64,000 nt of DNA. It comes from Pseudomonas botevensis. Lineage in GTDB: Bacteria; Pseudomonadota; Gammaproteobacteria; Pseudomonadales; Pseudomonadaceae. Positions 1 to 8,125 of the stretch are shown here, piece by piece. The notes below the pieces were generated by a model that made no database searches, had not been told where the DNA came from, and worked only from the letters and a program-made list of their open reading frames with translations. Location: positions 124,001 to 188,000 of the forward strand of contig NZ_JAHTKI010000016.1 of assembly GCF_019145475.1 (NCBI RefSeq), written 5' to 3'. How positions within the stretch are numbered: the stretch's first letter is position 1; the number at the start of each line of letters is the position of its first letter. The translations under genes and the position numbers were made by a program.

Positions 1-221
1 TGCGTCACGTTTCGGGCAAAGTTGTAGGCCTCCTCCTTGGGCAGAAAGAACGGCTCGTCCACCGCTTTGCCCTGGATCGTGCCGTGCATCCGGAACTGCA
101 TCCCTTTGCCTTTCTGCGGGTCCTGCGCCACTTCATAAGTCAGGCAAATGTCGTAGTTGACATCACCTTTGGTCAGCGCGTGTCGCTCGATGTGCAAACG
201 GCCGGGTTCGAACTGGGCCAT
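1..221 (-). CDS. DUF5064 family protein (N-terminal part)
   Basis: The first 73 residues of a small soluble protein run off the left edge of the window. It starts MAQFEPGRLHIERHAL and has no signal peptide or membrane segment. The start is fixed by an AGGAG ribosome site about 7 bases upstream. I recognise it as resembling the Pseudomonas DUF5064 family, whose function is unknown to me. It lies 62 bases after arcC on the same strand, so it may be read with the arc operon, although a GC-rich hairpin (251-271) lies between them. The family call is from memory of its N-terminus and is moderately secure. Confidence 0.6.
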   Translation of the reverse strand, partial: MAQFEPGRLHIERHALTKGDVNYDICLTYEVAQDPQKGKGMQFRMHGTIQGKAVDEPFFLPKEEAYNFARNVT

Positions 222-250
222 GGTGTTCTCCTTTCAAGGCATGGGAGAAG

Positions 251-271
251 GGCAGACCGCCGGCCTGCCCC
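251..271 (-). terminator. Hairpin after arcC
   Basis: GGGCAG and CTGCCC arms flank a 9-base loop between the arcC stop and the next gene. There is no clear T tract, so it may act as a processing or stabilising 3' hairpin rather than a full terminator. Confidence 0.35.
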
Positions 272-283
272 CGGAGTTTCTTG

Positions 284-1213
284 TTATCGGTAAGTGATCC
301 CCGGCGTAGCGGTGCTGACCCGCGTGCCGGCGCTGCCCTGGACGATGGCTTCGATATCCGCGAGCGAACCGATCACCGCGACCTTGCCAGTATGGCGCGC
401 AAATTCGCTGGCTGCCTGTACCTTTGGCCCCATGGAACCAGCGGCGAAGCCCAGACGCTCCAATTCATCCGGGTGGGCCTGGGCGATAGCCTTCTGGGTC
501 GGCTTGTTGAAGTCGATGTAGGCCGCGTTGACGTCGGTGGCGATCACCAGCAAGTCGGCTTCCAGTTGTTCGGCCAGAAGCGCCGAGCACAGGTCCTTGT
601 CGATCACCGCCTCGATGCCCTTGAGGTTGCGGTTCTCGTCATACATGGTCGGGATGCCGCCTCCGCCGGCGCAGATCACGATGCTGCCCTTGTCCAGCAG
701 CCACTTGATCGGGCGGATTTCGAAGATGCGTTTCGGCCGTGGACTGGCGACCACGCGGCGGAACTTGTCGCCGTCCGGGGCAATCGCCCAGCCTTTTTCG
801 GCGGCGAGTTTTTCCGCCTCGGCCTTGTCGTAGACCGGGCCGATCGGTTTGGTCGGGTTCTTGAAGGCGGGGTCCTGGGCGTCGACTTCGACCTGGGTCA
901 GCAGGGTGGCGAACGGCACCTCGAAGTCCAGCAGGTTGCCCAGTTCCTGTTCGATGATGTAGCCGATCATGCCTTCGGTTTCGGCACCGAGCACGTCCAG
1001 CGGGTAAGGGGTGACGGAGGTGTAGGCCGCCGCCTGCAACGACAGCAGCCCGACCTGCGGGCCATTGCCGTGGGCGATGACCAGTTGATTGCCGGGATGG
1101 ATCTTGGCGATCTGCTCGGTGGCGATACGGATGTTGGCGCGCTGATTGTCCGCGGTCATCGGTTCACCGCGACGGAGCAGGGCGTTACCGCCCAGAGCAA
1201 CGACGATACGCAT
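284..1213 (-). CDS. arcC: Carbamate kinase
   Basis: Cytoplasmic enzyme of the arginine deiminase pathway: carbamoyl phosphate + ADP gives ATP + carbamate (then NH3 and CO2). The 309 residues match the usual family length. It begins MRIVVALGGNALLRRGE, the amino-acid-kinase N-terminal glycine loop, and has the ICAGGGGIP motif near residue 210 and the AGSMGPKV motif near residue 265. The start is preceded by AGAAGGA. It is the last gene of arcDABC; a REP-like palindrome lies between it and arcB, so its message may be processed separately from that of arcB. Confidence 0.97.
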   Translation of the reverse strand: MRIVVALGGNALLRRGEPMTADNQRANIRIATEQIAKIHPGNQLVIAHGNGPQVGLLSLQAAAYTSVTPYPLDVLGAETEGMIGYIIEQELGNLLDFEVPFATLLTQVEVDAQDPAFKNPTKPIGPVYDKAEAEKLAAEKGWAIAPDGDKFRRVVASPRPKRIFEIRPIKWLLDKGSIVICAGGGGIPTMYDENRNLKGIEAVIDKDLCSALLAEQLEADLLVIATDVNAAYIDFNKPTQKAIAQAHPDELERLGFAAGSMGPKVQAASEFARHTGKVAVIGSLADIEAIVQGSAGTRVSTATPGITYR

Positions 1214-1257
1214 GATGCTGGTCCTTCTGAAAAAGGAAAGTACGGGCTCCCGGTCGA

Positions 1258-1350
1258 CGGTGGGGGCGGGTGGGTTCGCGAAGGAAGCGTGTCAGGCAAC
1301 ATCGGTAGCGCCTGAAACACCGCATTCGTGAGCAAGCCCGCTCCCACTGG
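1258..1350. repeat. REP-like inverted repeat between arcB and arcC
   Basis: Two imperfect inverted arms of the Pseudomonas REP type (GTGGGAGCGGGCTTGCTC class on the minus strand, a diverged CGGGTGGGTTCGCGAAG arm on the plus strand) surround a short centre with GTGTCAGGC/GCCTGAAAC. It can fold into a long stem in the arcBC transcript. Confidence 0.8.
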
Positions 1351-1354
1351 GGCT

Positions 1355-2365
1355 TTACAGGTCAGCCAGGGTCGAGACCAGGATTGCCTTGATGGTGTGC
1401 ATGCGGTTTTCCGCTTGCTCGAAGGCGATGCAGGCTGGCGACTCGAACACGTCGTCGGTCACTTCGATGCCGTTGGCCAGGTGTGGATACTGCTCGGCGA
1501 TCTGCTTGCCGACCTTGGTGTCGCTGTTGTGGAACGCCGGCAGGCAGTGCATGAACTTGGTGCGCGGGTTGCCCGAGGCTTTCATCAGCTCGGCGTTGAC
1601 CTGATACGGCAGCAGTTGCTGGATGCGTTCGCCCCAGGCTTCGACCGGCTCGCCCATCGAGACCCAGACGTCGGTGTGGATGAAGTCCACGCCTTTGACC
1701 GCCGCTTTCGGGTCTTCGGTCAGGGTGATGCGCGCGCCGCTTTCTTCCGCGTACTTGTTGCAGCGTTCCACCAGATCGTCATGGGGCCACAGGGCTTTCG
1801 GCGCAGCGATGCGCACGTCCATGCCGAGCTTGGCGCCGATCAGCAGCAGTGAGTTGCCCATGTTGTTGCGCGCGTCGCCCAGGTAGGCGTAGCTGATTTC
1901 ATGGATGGGCTTGTCGGCGTTTTCGCGCATGGTCAGCACGTCGGCGATCATTTGTGTCGGGTGATATTCATCGGTCAGGCCGTTGAACACCGGCACCCCG
2001 GCGAACTTCGCCAGCTCTTCGACGATTTCCTGCTTGAAGCCCCGGTACTCGATGGCGTCGTACATGCGCCCCAGCACGCGGGCGGTGTCCTTCATGCTTT
2101 CCTTGTGACCGATCTGCGAAGAGTTCGGGTCGATGTAGGTGACGTTGGCGCCCTGGTCATAGGCGGCGACTTCGAAGGCGCAGCGGGTGCGGGTCGAGGT
2201 TTTTTCGAAGATCAGGGCGATGTTGTTGCCCTTCAGGTGTTGTTGCTCGGTGCCGGTGTATTTGGCGCGCTTGAGGTCGCGGGACAGGTCGAGCAGGTAA
2301 CGCAGCTCGCGGGTGGAGTGGTGCTCCAGGCTCAGCAGGTTACGGTTGTGGATGTTGAAAGCCAT
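1355..2365 (-). CDS. arcB: Catabolic ornithine carbamoyltransferase
   Basis: Converts citrulline + phosphate to ornithine + carbamoyl phosphate, the second step of the arginine deiminase pathway, in the cytoplasm. The 336 residues are the expected length for the catabolic enzyme. Visible motifs are the carbamoyl-phosphate loop FEKTSTRTRCAFE (about residues 53-65), HPTQMIAD (about 135) and the C-terminal HCLPAFH (about 273) with the catalytic cysteine. A GAAGGAG ribosome site precedes the ATG. It lies between arcA and arcC. An anabolic ArgF is an alternative by sequence alone, but the operon position settles the role. Confidence 0.96.
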   Translation of the reverse strand: MAFNIHNRNLLSLEHHSTRELRYLLDLSRDLKRAKYTGTEQQHLKGNNIALIFEKTSTRTRCAFEVAAYDQGANVTYIDPNSSQIGHKESMKDTARVLGRMYDAIEYRGFKQEIVEELAKFAGVPVFNGLTDEYHPTQMIADVLTMRENADKPIHEISYAYLGDARNNMGNSLLLIGAKLGMDVRIAAPKALWPHDDLVERCNKYAEESGARITLTEDPKAAVKGVDFIHTDVWVSMGEPVEAWGERIQQLLPYQVNAELMKASGNPRTKFMHCLPAFHNSDTKVGKQIAEQYPHLANGIEVTDDVFESPACIAFEQAENRMHTIKAILVSTLADL

Positions 2366-2393
2366 GATGGATCTCCTTCGGTATCGGTTATCC

Positions 2394-2425
2394 CCCTGGC
2401 TGCACTCGGTCAGTGACAGCCAGGG
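2394..2425 (-). other. Hairpin between arcA and arcB
   Basis: CCCTGGCTG and CAGCCAGGG arms, extended inwards by CACT/AGTG with one bulged base, form a strong stem just after the arcA stop. No T tract follows, so an mRNA processing or stability role in the arc transcript is more likely than termination. Confidence 0.5.
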
Positions 2426-2434
2426 CTCAGAGGT

Positions 2435-3691
2435 TTAGTAGTCGATCGGATCACGCACGATCGGGCAGGTCATGCAGTGGCCGCCGCCACGGCCACGGCC
2501 CAGTTCCCCGGCGCTGATGGTGATGACCTCGACCCCGGCCTTGCGCAGCAGGGTGTTGGTGTAGGTGTTGCGGTCGTAGCCGATTACCACGCCCGGCTCC
2601 ACGGCCACCACGTTGTTGCCGTCGTCCCATTGCTCGCGCTCGGCGGCGAAGCTGTTGCCACCGGTTTCCACCACGCGCAGGTTCGGCAGGTTGAGCGCCC
2701 CGGCCACCACTTCGAGGAAGGTCTTGTTCTCGCGTCGCACGTCCAGGCCGTAAGGCTTGCTTTCATCCTGACGGATGACGAACGGTACGATCTCCCTGAC
2801 CACTTCCGGGAATACCGTGACCAGGTCGCGATCGCAGAAGCTGAACACGGTGTCCAGGTGCATCGCCGCACGGGATTTCGGCAGGCCGGCGACCACCACT
2901 TTTTCCACTGCGCCTTTGGCGAACAGCGACTGCGCCAGTTGCGCGATGGCCTGGCGCGACGAGCGCTCGCCCATGCCGATCAACACCACGCCATTGCCGA
3001 TCGGCATCACGTCGCCGCCCTCAAGGGTGGCTTTGCCGTGATCTTTGTCCGGGTCGCCGTACCAGACTTCGAAGTCGGCGTTGGTGAACTCGGGGTGGAA
3101 TTTGTAGATGGCGCTGGCCAGCAGGGTTTCCTGACGGCGCGCCGGCCAGTACATCGGGTTGAGCGTCACGCCGCCGTAGATCCAGCAGGTGGTGTCGCGG
3201 GTGAACTGGGTGTTGGGCAGCGGGTCGAGCAGGAAGCTCGAATGGCCCAGGTAGTCGCGGTACATCTTGATGACGTTGGAACCTTCGCTGTCGGGCAGGT
3301 CCTCACCGGACACGCCGCCGATCAGGAATTCGGCAAGCCGGCGTGGCTCCAGGCCTTCGAGCCAGCTGCGCACTTCGTTGGTCAGGCCGAGGCCGACGGT
3401 GTCAGCGGTGATCTTGCGATCGAGAATCCATTTCAGCGCTTCGGGGTTCTGCACGGTCTCGGTCAGCAGGTTGTGCATTTCCAGGACTTCGATGCCGCGC
3501 TCACGCATCTTGGTGACAAAATCGAAGTGATCGCGCTTGGCCTGGTTGACCCAGATCACGTCGTCGAACAGCAGTTCATCGCAGTTGCTCGGGGTCAGCC
3601 GCTGATGGGCCAGGCCGGGGGAACAAACCATGACTTTGCGCAGTTTGCCGGCTTCGGAATGGACGCCGTACTTAACTTTTTCCGTGGTCAT
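2435..3691 (-). CDS. arcA: Arginine deiminase
   Basis: Hydrolyses L-arginine to citrulline and ammonia, first step of the ADI pathway used for ATP generation without oxygen. The 418 residues equal the P. aeruginosa enzyme length. The family signatures are present: NTQFTRDTTCW (about 160), LEGGDVMPIG (about 222), AMHLDTVFSF with the catalytic His (about 276), and the C-terminal GGGHCMTCPIVRD with the nucleophilic Cys (about 404). GGAGGATCACTGTA precedes the ATG. It is the second gene of arcDABC, 34 bases after arcD. Confidence 0.98.
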   Translation of the reverse strand: MTTEKVKYGVHSEAGKLRKVMVCSPGLAHQRLTPSNCDELLFDDVIWVNQAKRDHFDFVTKMRERGIEVLEMHNLLTETVQNPEALKWILDRKITADTVGLGLTNEVRSWLEGLEPRRLAEFLIGGVSGEDLPDSEGSNVIKMYRDYLGHSSFLLDPLPNTQFTRDTTCWIYGGVTLNPMYWPARRQETLLASAIYKFHPEFTNADFEVWYGDPDKDHGKATLEGGDVMPIGNGVVLIGMGERSSRQAIAQLAQSLFAKGAVEKVVVAGLPKSRAAMHLDTVFSFCDRDLVTVFPEVVREIVPFVIRQDESKPYGLDVRRENKTFLEVVAGALNLPNLRVVETGGNSFAAEREQWDDGNNVVAVEPGVVIGYDRNTYTNTLLRKAGVEVITISAGELGRGRGGGHCMTCPIVRDPIDY

Positions 3692-3725
3692 TACAGTGAT
3701 CCTCCAGAGTGAAACAATCGGTGCA

Positions 3726-5153
3726 TTACAGGGTCAGGAAGCCGTCGTACAGTCCGTAGGCCGCCACGATGGCGCCCACGACCACTGCGGCGAAAATCAG
3801 CTTCTCGACGTTGGTGAATACCGGTTTGTTGAGTTCCATCTTGGCCTTGGCGAACAGGATCGCGCCGGGCGCATAGAGCAGGGCCGAGAGCAGCAGGTAC
3901 TTGGTGCCGCCGGCGTACAGCAGCCAGATCGCGTAGATCAGGGCGACCGCGCCGATCAGCAGGTCCTTGCTGCGTTCGCTGGCCGCGCCTTCATAGCTTT
4001 CGCCGCGCACCGCCAGCAGCAGGGCGTACGCCGCCGACCACAGGTAGGGCACCAGGATCATCGAGGTGGCGAGGTAGATCAGCGACAGATAAGTGCTGGC
4101 CGAGAACAGGGTGATGACCAGGAACAGTTGCACCATGGCATTGGTCAGCCACAGGGCGTTGACCGGCACATGGTTGGCGTTTTCCTTGCGCAGGAACTCC
4201 GGCATGGTGTGGTCCTTGGCGGCGGCGAACATGATCTCCGCACACAGCAGCACCCACGACAGCAGCGCCCCGAGCAGCGAAATGATCAGGCCGACGCTGA
4301 TCAGGATCGCCCCCCAGTGACCGACCACATGTTCGAGCACGGCGGCCATCGACGGGTTCTGCAGTTTCGCCAGCTCCGGCTGGGTCATGATGCCCAGCGA
4401 CAGCACGTTCACCAGCACCAGGAACAGCAGCACGGTGATGAAGCCGATCACGGTGGCCTTACCGACGTCGGAGCGTTTTTCCGCCCGGGCCGAGAAGATG
4501 CTCGCGCCTTCAATGCCGATGAACACCCAGACGGTGACCAGCATCATCTTGCGCACCTGATTCATCACACTGCCCAGGTCCGGGTTTTTCACGCCCCAGA
4601 TGTCGGCGGTGAAGATCTCCAGTTTGAAAGCGAAGATCGCGATCAGCACGAACAGCAGCAGCGGCACGACCTTGGCGACGGTGGTCACCAGGTTGATGAA
4701 CGCCGCCTCCTTGATCCCCCGCAGCACGAGGAAGTGCACGCCCCACAGCAGCAACGAGGCGCCGATGATCGCCGCGACGGTGTTCCCTTCGCCGAACACC
4801 GGAAAGAAGTAACCCAGGGTGCTGAACAGCAGAACGAAGTACCCCACGTTCCCCAGCCAGGCACTGATCCAGTAACCCCAGGCGGATGAGAAGCCCATGT
4901 AATCGCCGAATCCGGCCTTGGCGTAGGCGTAAACACCACCGTCCAGGTCAGGTTTGCGATTGGCCAGGGTCTGGAAGACAAAAGCGAGGGTGAGCATGCC
5001 GACGGCGGTAATGGCCCACCCGATCAACACGGCGCCGACGTCCGCACTGGCGGCCATGTTTTGCGGTAATGAAAAGATCCCGCCACCGATCATCGAACCA
5101 ACTACCAGCGCAACAAGTGCGCCGAGTTTTAGTTTTCCGGGGGATTCAGACAT
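3726..5153 (-). CDS. arcD: Arginine/ornithine antiporter
   Basis: Inner-membrane amino-acid antiporter of the APC superfamily that exchanges external arginine for ornithine, so uptake costs no energy. 475 residues, about 12-13 hydrophobic segments. The N-terminal GALVALVVGSMIGGGIFSLP is the APC substrate-binding loop. The start follows a GGAG site with 7-base spacing. It is the first gene of arcDABC; a candidate Anr site lies 62-75 bases upstream. A near-copy (5603-7030) sits divergently next to it, so the two transporters share one intergenic region. Confidence 0.96.
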   Translation of the reverse strand: MSESPGKLKLGALVALVVGSMIGGGIFSLPQNMAASADVGAVLIGWAITAVGMLTLAFVFQTLANRKPDLDGGVYAYAKAGFGDYMGFSSAWGYWISAWLGNVGYFVLLFSTLGYFFPVFGEGNTVAAIIGASLLLWGVHFLVLRGIKEAAFINLVTTVAKVVPLLLFVLIAIFAFKLEIFTADIWGVKNPDLGSVMNQVRKMMLVTVWVFIGIEGASIFSARAEKRSDVGKATVIGFITVLLFLVLVNVLSLGIMTQPELAKLQNPSMAAVLEHVVGHWGAILISVGLIISLLGALLSWVLLCAEIMFAAAKDHTMPEFLRKENANHVPVNALWLTNAMVQLFLVITLFSASTYLSLIYLATSMILVPYLWSAAYALLLAVRGESYEGAASERSKDLLIGAVALIYAIWLLYAGGTKYLLLSALLYAPGAILFAKAKMELNKPVFTNVEKLIFAAVVVGAIVAAYGLYDGFLTL

Positions 5154-5214
5154 TGCATGACTCCAATGTAGGAGAAGAGAGACATCAGGTTAAGTCGACC
5201 TGTCGGTGAAACAG

Positions 5215-5228
5215 CTGACATGGATCAG
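5215..5228. promoter_or_regulatory. Candidate Anr/FNR-type box for arcDABC
   Basis: CTGACATGGATCAG matches the Anr/FNR pattern TTGAY-N4-RTCAA with both outermost bases changed. Its centre is 68 bases upstream of the arcD start, so a class II promoter (-41.5) would begin transcription about 27 bases before the ATG. Anr control of arcDABC is established in P. aeruginosa; the site here is inferred from the pattern. Confidence 0.5.
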
Positions 5229-5602
5229 TGCATCGCTACATTCCATTGTTGAATGAATGACTTATCTCTCGGGATCAGGCAAAAGCATACGACCGGAAAA
5301 GCCTGTTCCAGAGGCCTCTGGCTAGATCAAAAAGGAATTGCTCTCATTGCTTCGAATTTCAACTTAGATGGTTTTCGGGTTTTCGCAAATTTTCATCATC
5401 TGTTTTCGGAACAGATTCGATTTATTAGTGTCCCGGCTGGTAACTAGATGTTTCGTACTATGAGTTAGAGTGATCGGCTATATATAAAAAGCGAGAATTG
5501 GCGTTATCGAATAAACGTTATTACGCTTTATCCATTTAGTTAATGCCGGTTACATGACGGTTTTGCGGCAACCGCCGCCCTTGGGGAATGGGAGACGCTT
5601 CA
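5229..5602. promoter_or_regulatory. Intergenic region between arcD and arcD2
   Basis: Together with the arcD leader this is about 450 bases without a convincing gene. The right half is much more AT-rich than its surroundings (for example CTATATATAAAAAG near 5478 and TTACGCTTTATCC near 5521), as expected for a promoter serving arcD2. A 64-codon frame at 5253-5447 has no ribosome site and no recognisable product. I see no second clear Anr box. Confidence 0.45.
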
Positions 5603-7030
5603 ATGTCGCAACCGACGCAAAAACTGCGCCTTGGGGCGCTGATCGCCCTGGTGGTCGGATCGATGATTGGCGGGGGGATTTTCTCGCTGCCGCAGAACAT
5701 GGCGGCCCGCGCCGATGCCGGGGCGATCCTGATCGGCTGGGGCATCACCGCCATTGGCATGCTGACCCTCGCATTTGTCTTCCAGACCCTGGCCAACCGC
5801 AAGCCGGAGTTGGATTCCGGGGTGTACGCCTACGCCAAGGCTGGGTTCGGCGACTACATGGGCTTCTCCTCCGCCTGGGGTTACTGGATCAGCGCCTGGC
5901 TGGGCAACGTTGGCTATTTCGTGTTGCTGTTCAGCACGCTCGGGTATTTCTTCCCGGTGTTCGGCCAGGGCAACACACCGATTGCCATTGGCTGCGCCTC
6001 GCTGCTGCTGTGGGCCGTGCATTTCCTGGTGATGCGCGGGATCAAGGAGGCGACGTTCATCAACCAGGTGACCACCGTGGCCAAGATCATTCCGCTGATC
6101 ATGTTCGTGGTGATTGCAGCGGTGGCGTTCAAGGCGGACGTGTTTACCCGGGACATCTGGGGCCGCAGCAACCCGAACTTCGGCGGGGTGATGGAGCAGG
6201 TGCGCAACATGATGCTGGTGACGGTGTTCGTGTTCATCGGCATCGAAGGCGCCAGCGTGTACTCGGCGCGGGCGGAGAAACGCAGCGACGTCGGGCGGGC
6301 CACGGTGATCGGTTTCATTGGCGTGCTGGCGTTGCTGGTGCTGGTCAACGTGCTGTCGCTGGGGATCATGAGTCAGCCGGAGCTGGCGACCTTGCAGAAC
6401 CCGTCACTGGCGGCGGTGCTGGAACACATCGTCGGGCCGTGGGGCGCGTTGTTGATCAGCATCGGTCTGGCGATATCGCTGCTCGGCGCGTTGTTGTCCT
6501 GGGCGCTGCTGTGCGCCGAAATCCTCTTCGCCACCGCCCGGGACAAGACCATGCCGGCGTTCCTGAAAAAGGAAAACGCCAACCATGTGCCGGTCAACGC
6601 GTTGTGGCTGACCAACCTGATGATTCAACTGTTCCTGCTGATCACGCTGTTTTCTGAGGGCACGTACACCAGCCTGATCTACCTCGCGTCATCGATGATT
6701 CTGGTGCCCTACCTGTGGTCGGCGGCCTACGCGGTGCTGTTGAGTGGACGCGGCGAAACCTACGAACACGCCTCGGCCGAGCGCACCAAGGATCTGCTGA
6801 TCGGCGGCATCGCCCTGTGTTACGCGGTGTGGCTGTTGTATGCCGGCGGGGTCAAGTACCTGCTGCTGTCGGCGCTGCTCTACGCGCCGGGGGTGATTCT
6901 GTTCGCCAAGGCCAAGCATGAGCAGGGCGAGCCACTGTTCACCACCATCGAGAAGGGCATTTTCACCTGCGTGATCGCCGGGGCAGGACTCGCGGCGTAC
7001 GGGCTGTACAGCGGTTTGCTGTCGCTGTGA
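5603..7030 (+). CDS. Second arginine/ornithine antiporter (ArcD paralogue)
   Basis: Inner-membrane APC-superfamily transporter, 475 residues from the ATG at 5603, exactly the length of ArcD next door and nearly identical through long stretches (for example GALIALVVGSMIGGGIFSLP and KATVIGF-like loops). The start at 5603 is chosen over the ATG at 5588 because GGGAG lies 8 bases before it and the protein then aligns end to end with ArcD. It faces away from arcDABC and its stop overlaps the GTG of the alkA-like gene. By family it should exchange arginine/ornithine or a related pair; the differing substrate or regulation is not readable from sequence. Confidence 0.9.
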   Translation: MSQPTQKLRLGALIALVVGSMIGGGIFSLPQNMAARADAGAILIGWGITAIGMLTLAFVFQTLANRKPELDSGVYAYAKAGFGDYMGFSSAWGYWISAWLGNVGYFVLLFSTLGYFFPVFGQGNTPIAIGCASLLLWAVHFLVMRGIKEATFINQVTTVAKIIPLIMFVVIAAVAFKADVFTRDIWGRSNPNFGGVMEQVRNMMLVTVFVFIGIEGASVYSARAEKRSDVGRATVIGFIGVLALLVLVNVLSLGIMSQPELATLQNPSLAAVLEHIVGPWGALLISIGLAISLLGALLSWALLCAEILFATARDKTMPAFLKKENANHVPVNALWLTNLMIQLFLLITLFSEGTYTSLIYLASSMILVPYLWSAAYAVLLSGRGETYEHASAERTKDLLIGGIALCYAVWLLYAGGVKYLLLSALLYAPGVILFAKAKHEQGEPLFTTIEKGIFTCVIAGAGLAAYGLYSGLLSL

Positions 7031-7890
7031 GGTTGCGACTCGAATATCAGCCGCCCTATGACTGGCCGGCGATGCTCGGTTTTCTGGCGGCGCGGGCGGT
7101 GACCGGGCTGGAGACGGTGGTCGATGGCGTGTATTCGCGCAGCATCGGTTTGAACGGGTTGCATGGTTGCGTTTCGCTGTGGCCGAGCGCCGAAGATGCG
7201 CTGGAGGTGGCGCTGGATTTTCCCGATGCGACGGCCGTGCCGGAGATTGTTGCGCGCTTGCGGCGGATGTTTGATCTGGACGCGGATTTGCCGGTGATGC
7301 ACGGGCATCTGGCGCGTGATCCGTTGCTGGCGCGGTTGATTGCCGAGCGTCCGGGGCTGCGGGTGCCGGGGGCATGGGACGGGCTGGAACTGGCGTTTCG
7401 CGCGGTGCTTGGGCAGCAGATTACGGTGGTGGCGGCGATTCGGCTGGCAGGGAAACTGGTGGCCGGGTATGGCGAGCCTTTGGCGTGTGCGGTGCCGGGG
7501 CTGACGCACGTTTTTCCTCGTGCAGAGGTGCTGGCGGTGGCTGATCTGGCGGCGCTGGGCATGCCGAAGAGTCGCGGGCGAACCTTGTCCGGCGTAGCAC
7601 AGGCGTTGCTGGATGATCCGGCGTTGTTCGAGCCAGGGCGCGAGGAAGGGGTGGCGCGGCTGTTGGCGTTGCACGGGATTGGCGAGTGGACGGCGCAGTA
7701 CATCGCCTTGCGCCAGTTGCGGGACATGGATGGCTTTCCCCATGGCGATGTCGGTTTGTTGCGGGCGCTGGAAGTGCTGGAGGGCGAGCGGCCGACGGCG
7801 CGGAACCTGGCGGCGCGAGCTGAGGCCTGGCGGCCATTTCGCGGGTATGCGGCGCAGGTGTTGTGGTCAGTCATGAGCCGGGTGGACTGA
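7027..7890 (+). CDS. alkA: DNA-3-methyladenine glycosylase II (AlkA-type)
   Basis: Base-excision repair enzyme that removes alkylated purines from DNA. 287 residues: an AlkA N-terminal domain (LRLEYQPPYDW onward, about 1-110) followed by the HhH-GPD domain with LHGIGEWTAQYIALR (about 218) and the catalytic Asp in FPHGDVGLL. It starts with GTG, whose last two bases are part of the arcD2 stop (GTGA), so translation is probably coupled to the transporter. The coupling of a repair enzyme to an arginine transporter is odd and may be only a matter of gene packing. Codon use is very GC-rich, like its neighbours. Confidence 0.9.
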   Translation: MRLRLEYQPPYDWPAMLGFLAARAVTGLETVVDGVYSRSIGLNGLHGCVSLWPSAEDALEVALDFPDATAVPEIVARLRRMFDLDADLPVMHGHLARDPLLARLIAERPGLRVPGAWDGLELAFRAVLGQQITVVAAIRLAGKLVAGYGEPLACAVPGLTHVFPRAEVLAVADLAALGMPKSRGRTLSGVAQALLDDPALFEPGREEGVARLLALHGIGEWTAQYIALRQLRDMDGFPHGDVGLLRALEVLEGERPTARNLAARAEAWRPFRGYAAQVLWSVMSRVD

Positions 7891-7918
7891 GGTTTGGTGC
7901 CTGGCTCTTGACCGCTCA

Positions 7919-8100
7919 CCCTCACCCCAGCCCTCTCCCGGAGAGGGAGAGAGAGGGGGCCGACCGAGTTGTCTGGCGTCTTGTATTGACCTGAAATACC
8001 GAGTTGATTATGGATTCGGTGCGGCCCGTCCAGGTTGACGCAGTTTTTGAGCATCCCCCATTCGGCTCCCTCTCCCCTCGGGGAGGGCTGGGGTGAGGGG
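7919..8100. repeat. MITE-like repeat, copy A
   Basis: About 180 bases bounded by long inverted ends (CCCTCACCCCAGCCCTCTCC on the left, the reverse complement on the right), each end itself a hairpin, around a conserved centre with GACCTGAAAtacc and GATTATGGATTC. The reverse complement of 32251-32424 matches the same centre. It has no coding capacity and looks like the P. fluorescens intergenic repeat class of about 180-200 bp. Confidence 0.85.
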
Positions 8101-8125
8101 AGCGGCCTTGAGTCATGCACAACAG

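Noticed and set aside
5321..5340. CTGGCTAGATCAAA as a second Anr box
   Set aside because: Only the right half fits; the left half matches the consensus poorly.
5253..5447. 64-codon frame between arcD and arcD2
   Set aside because: No ribosome site, no conserved pattern, and it lies in an expected promoter region.
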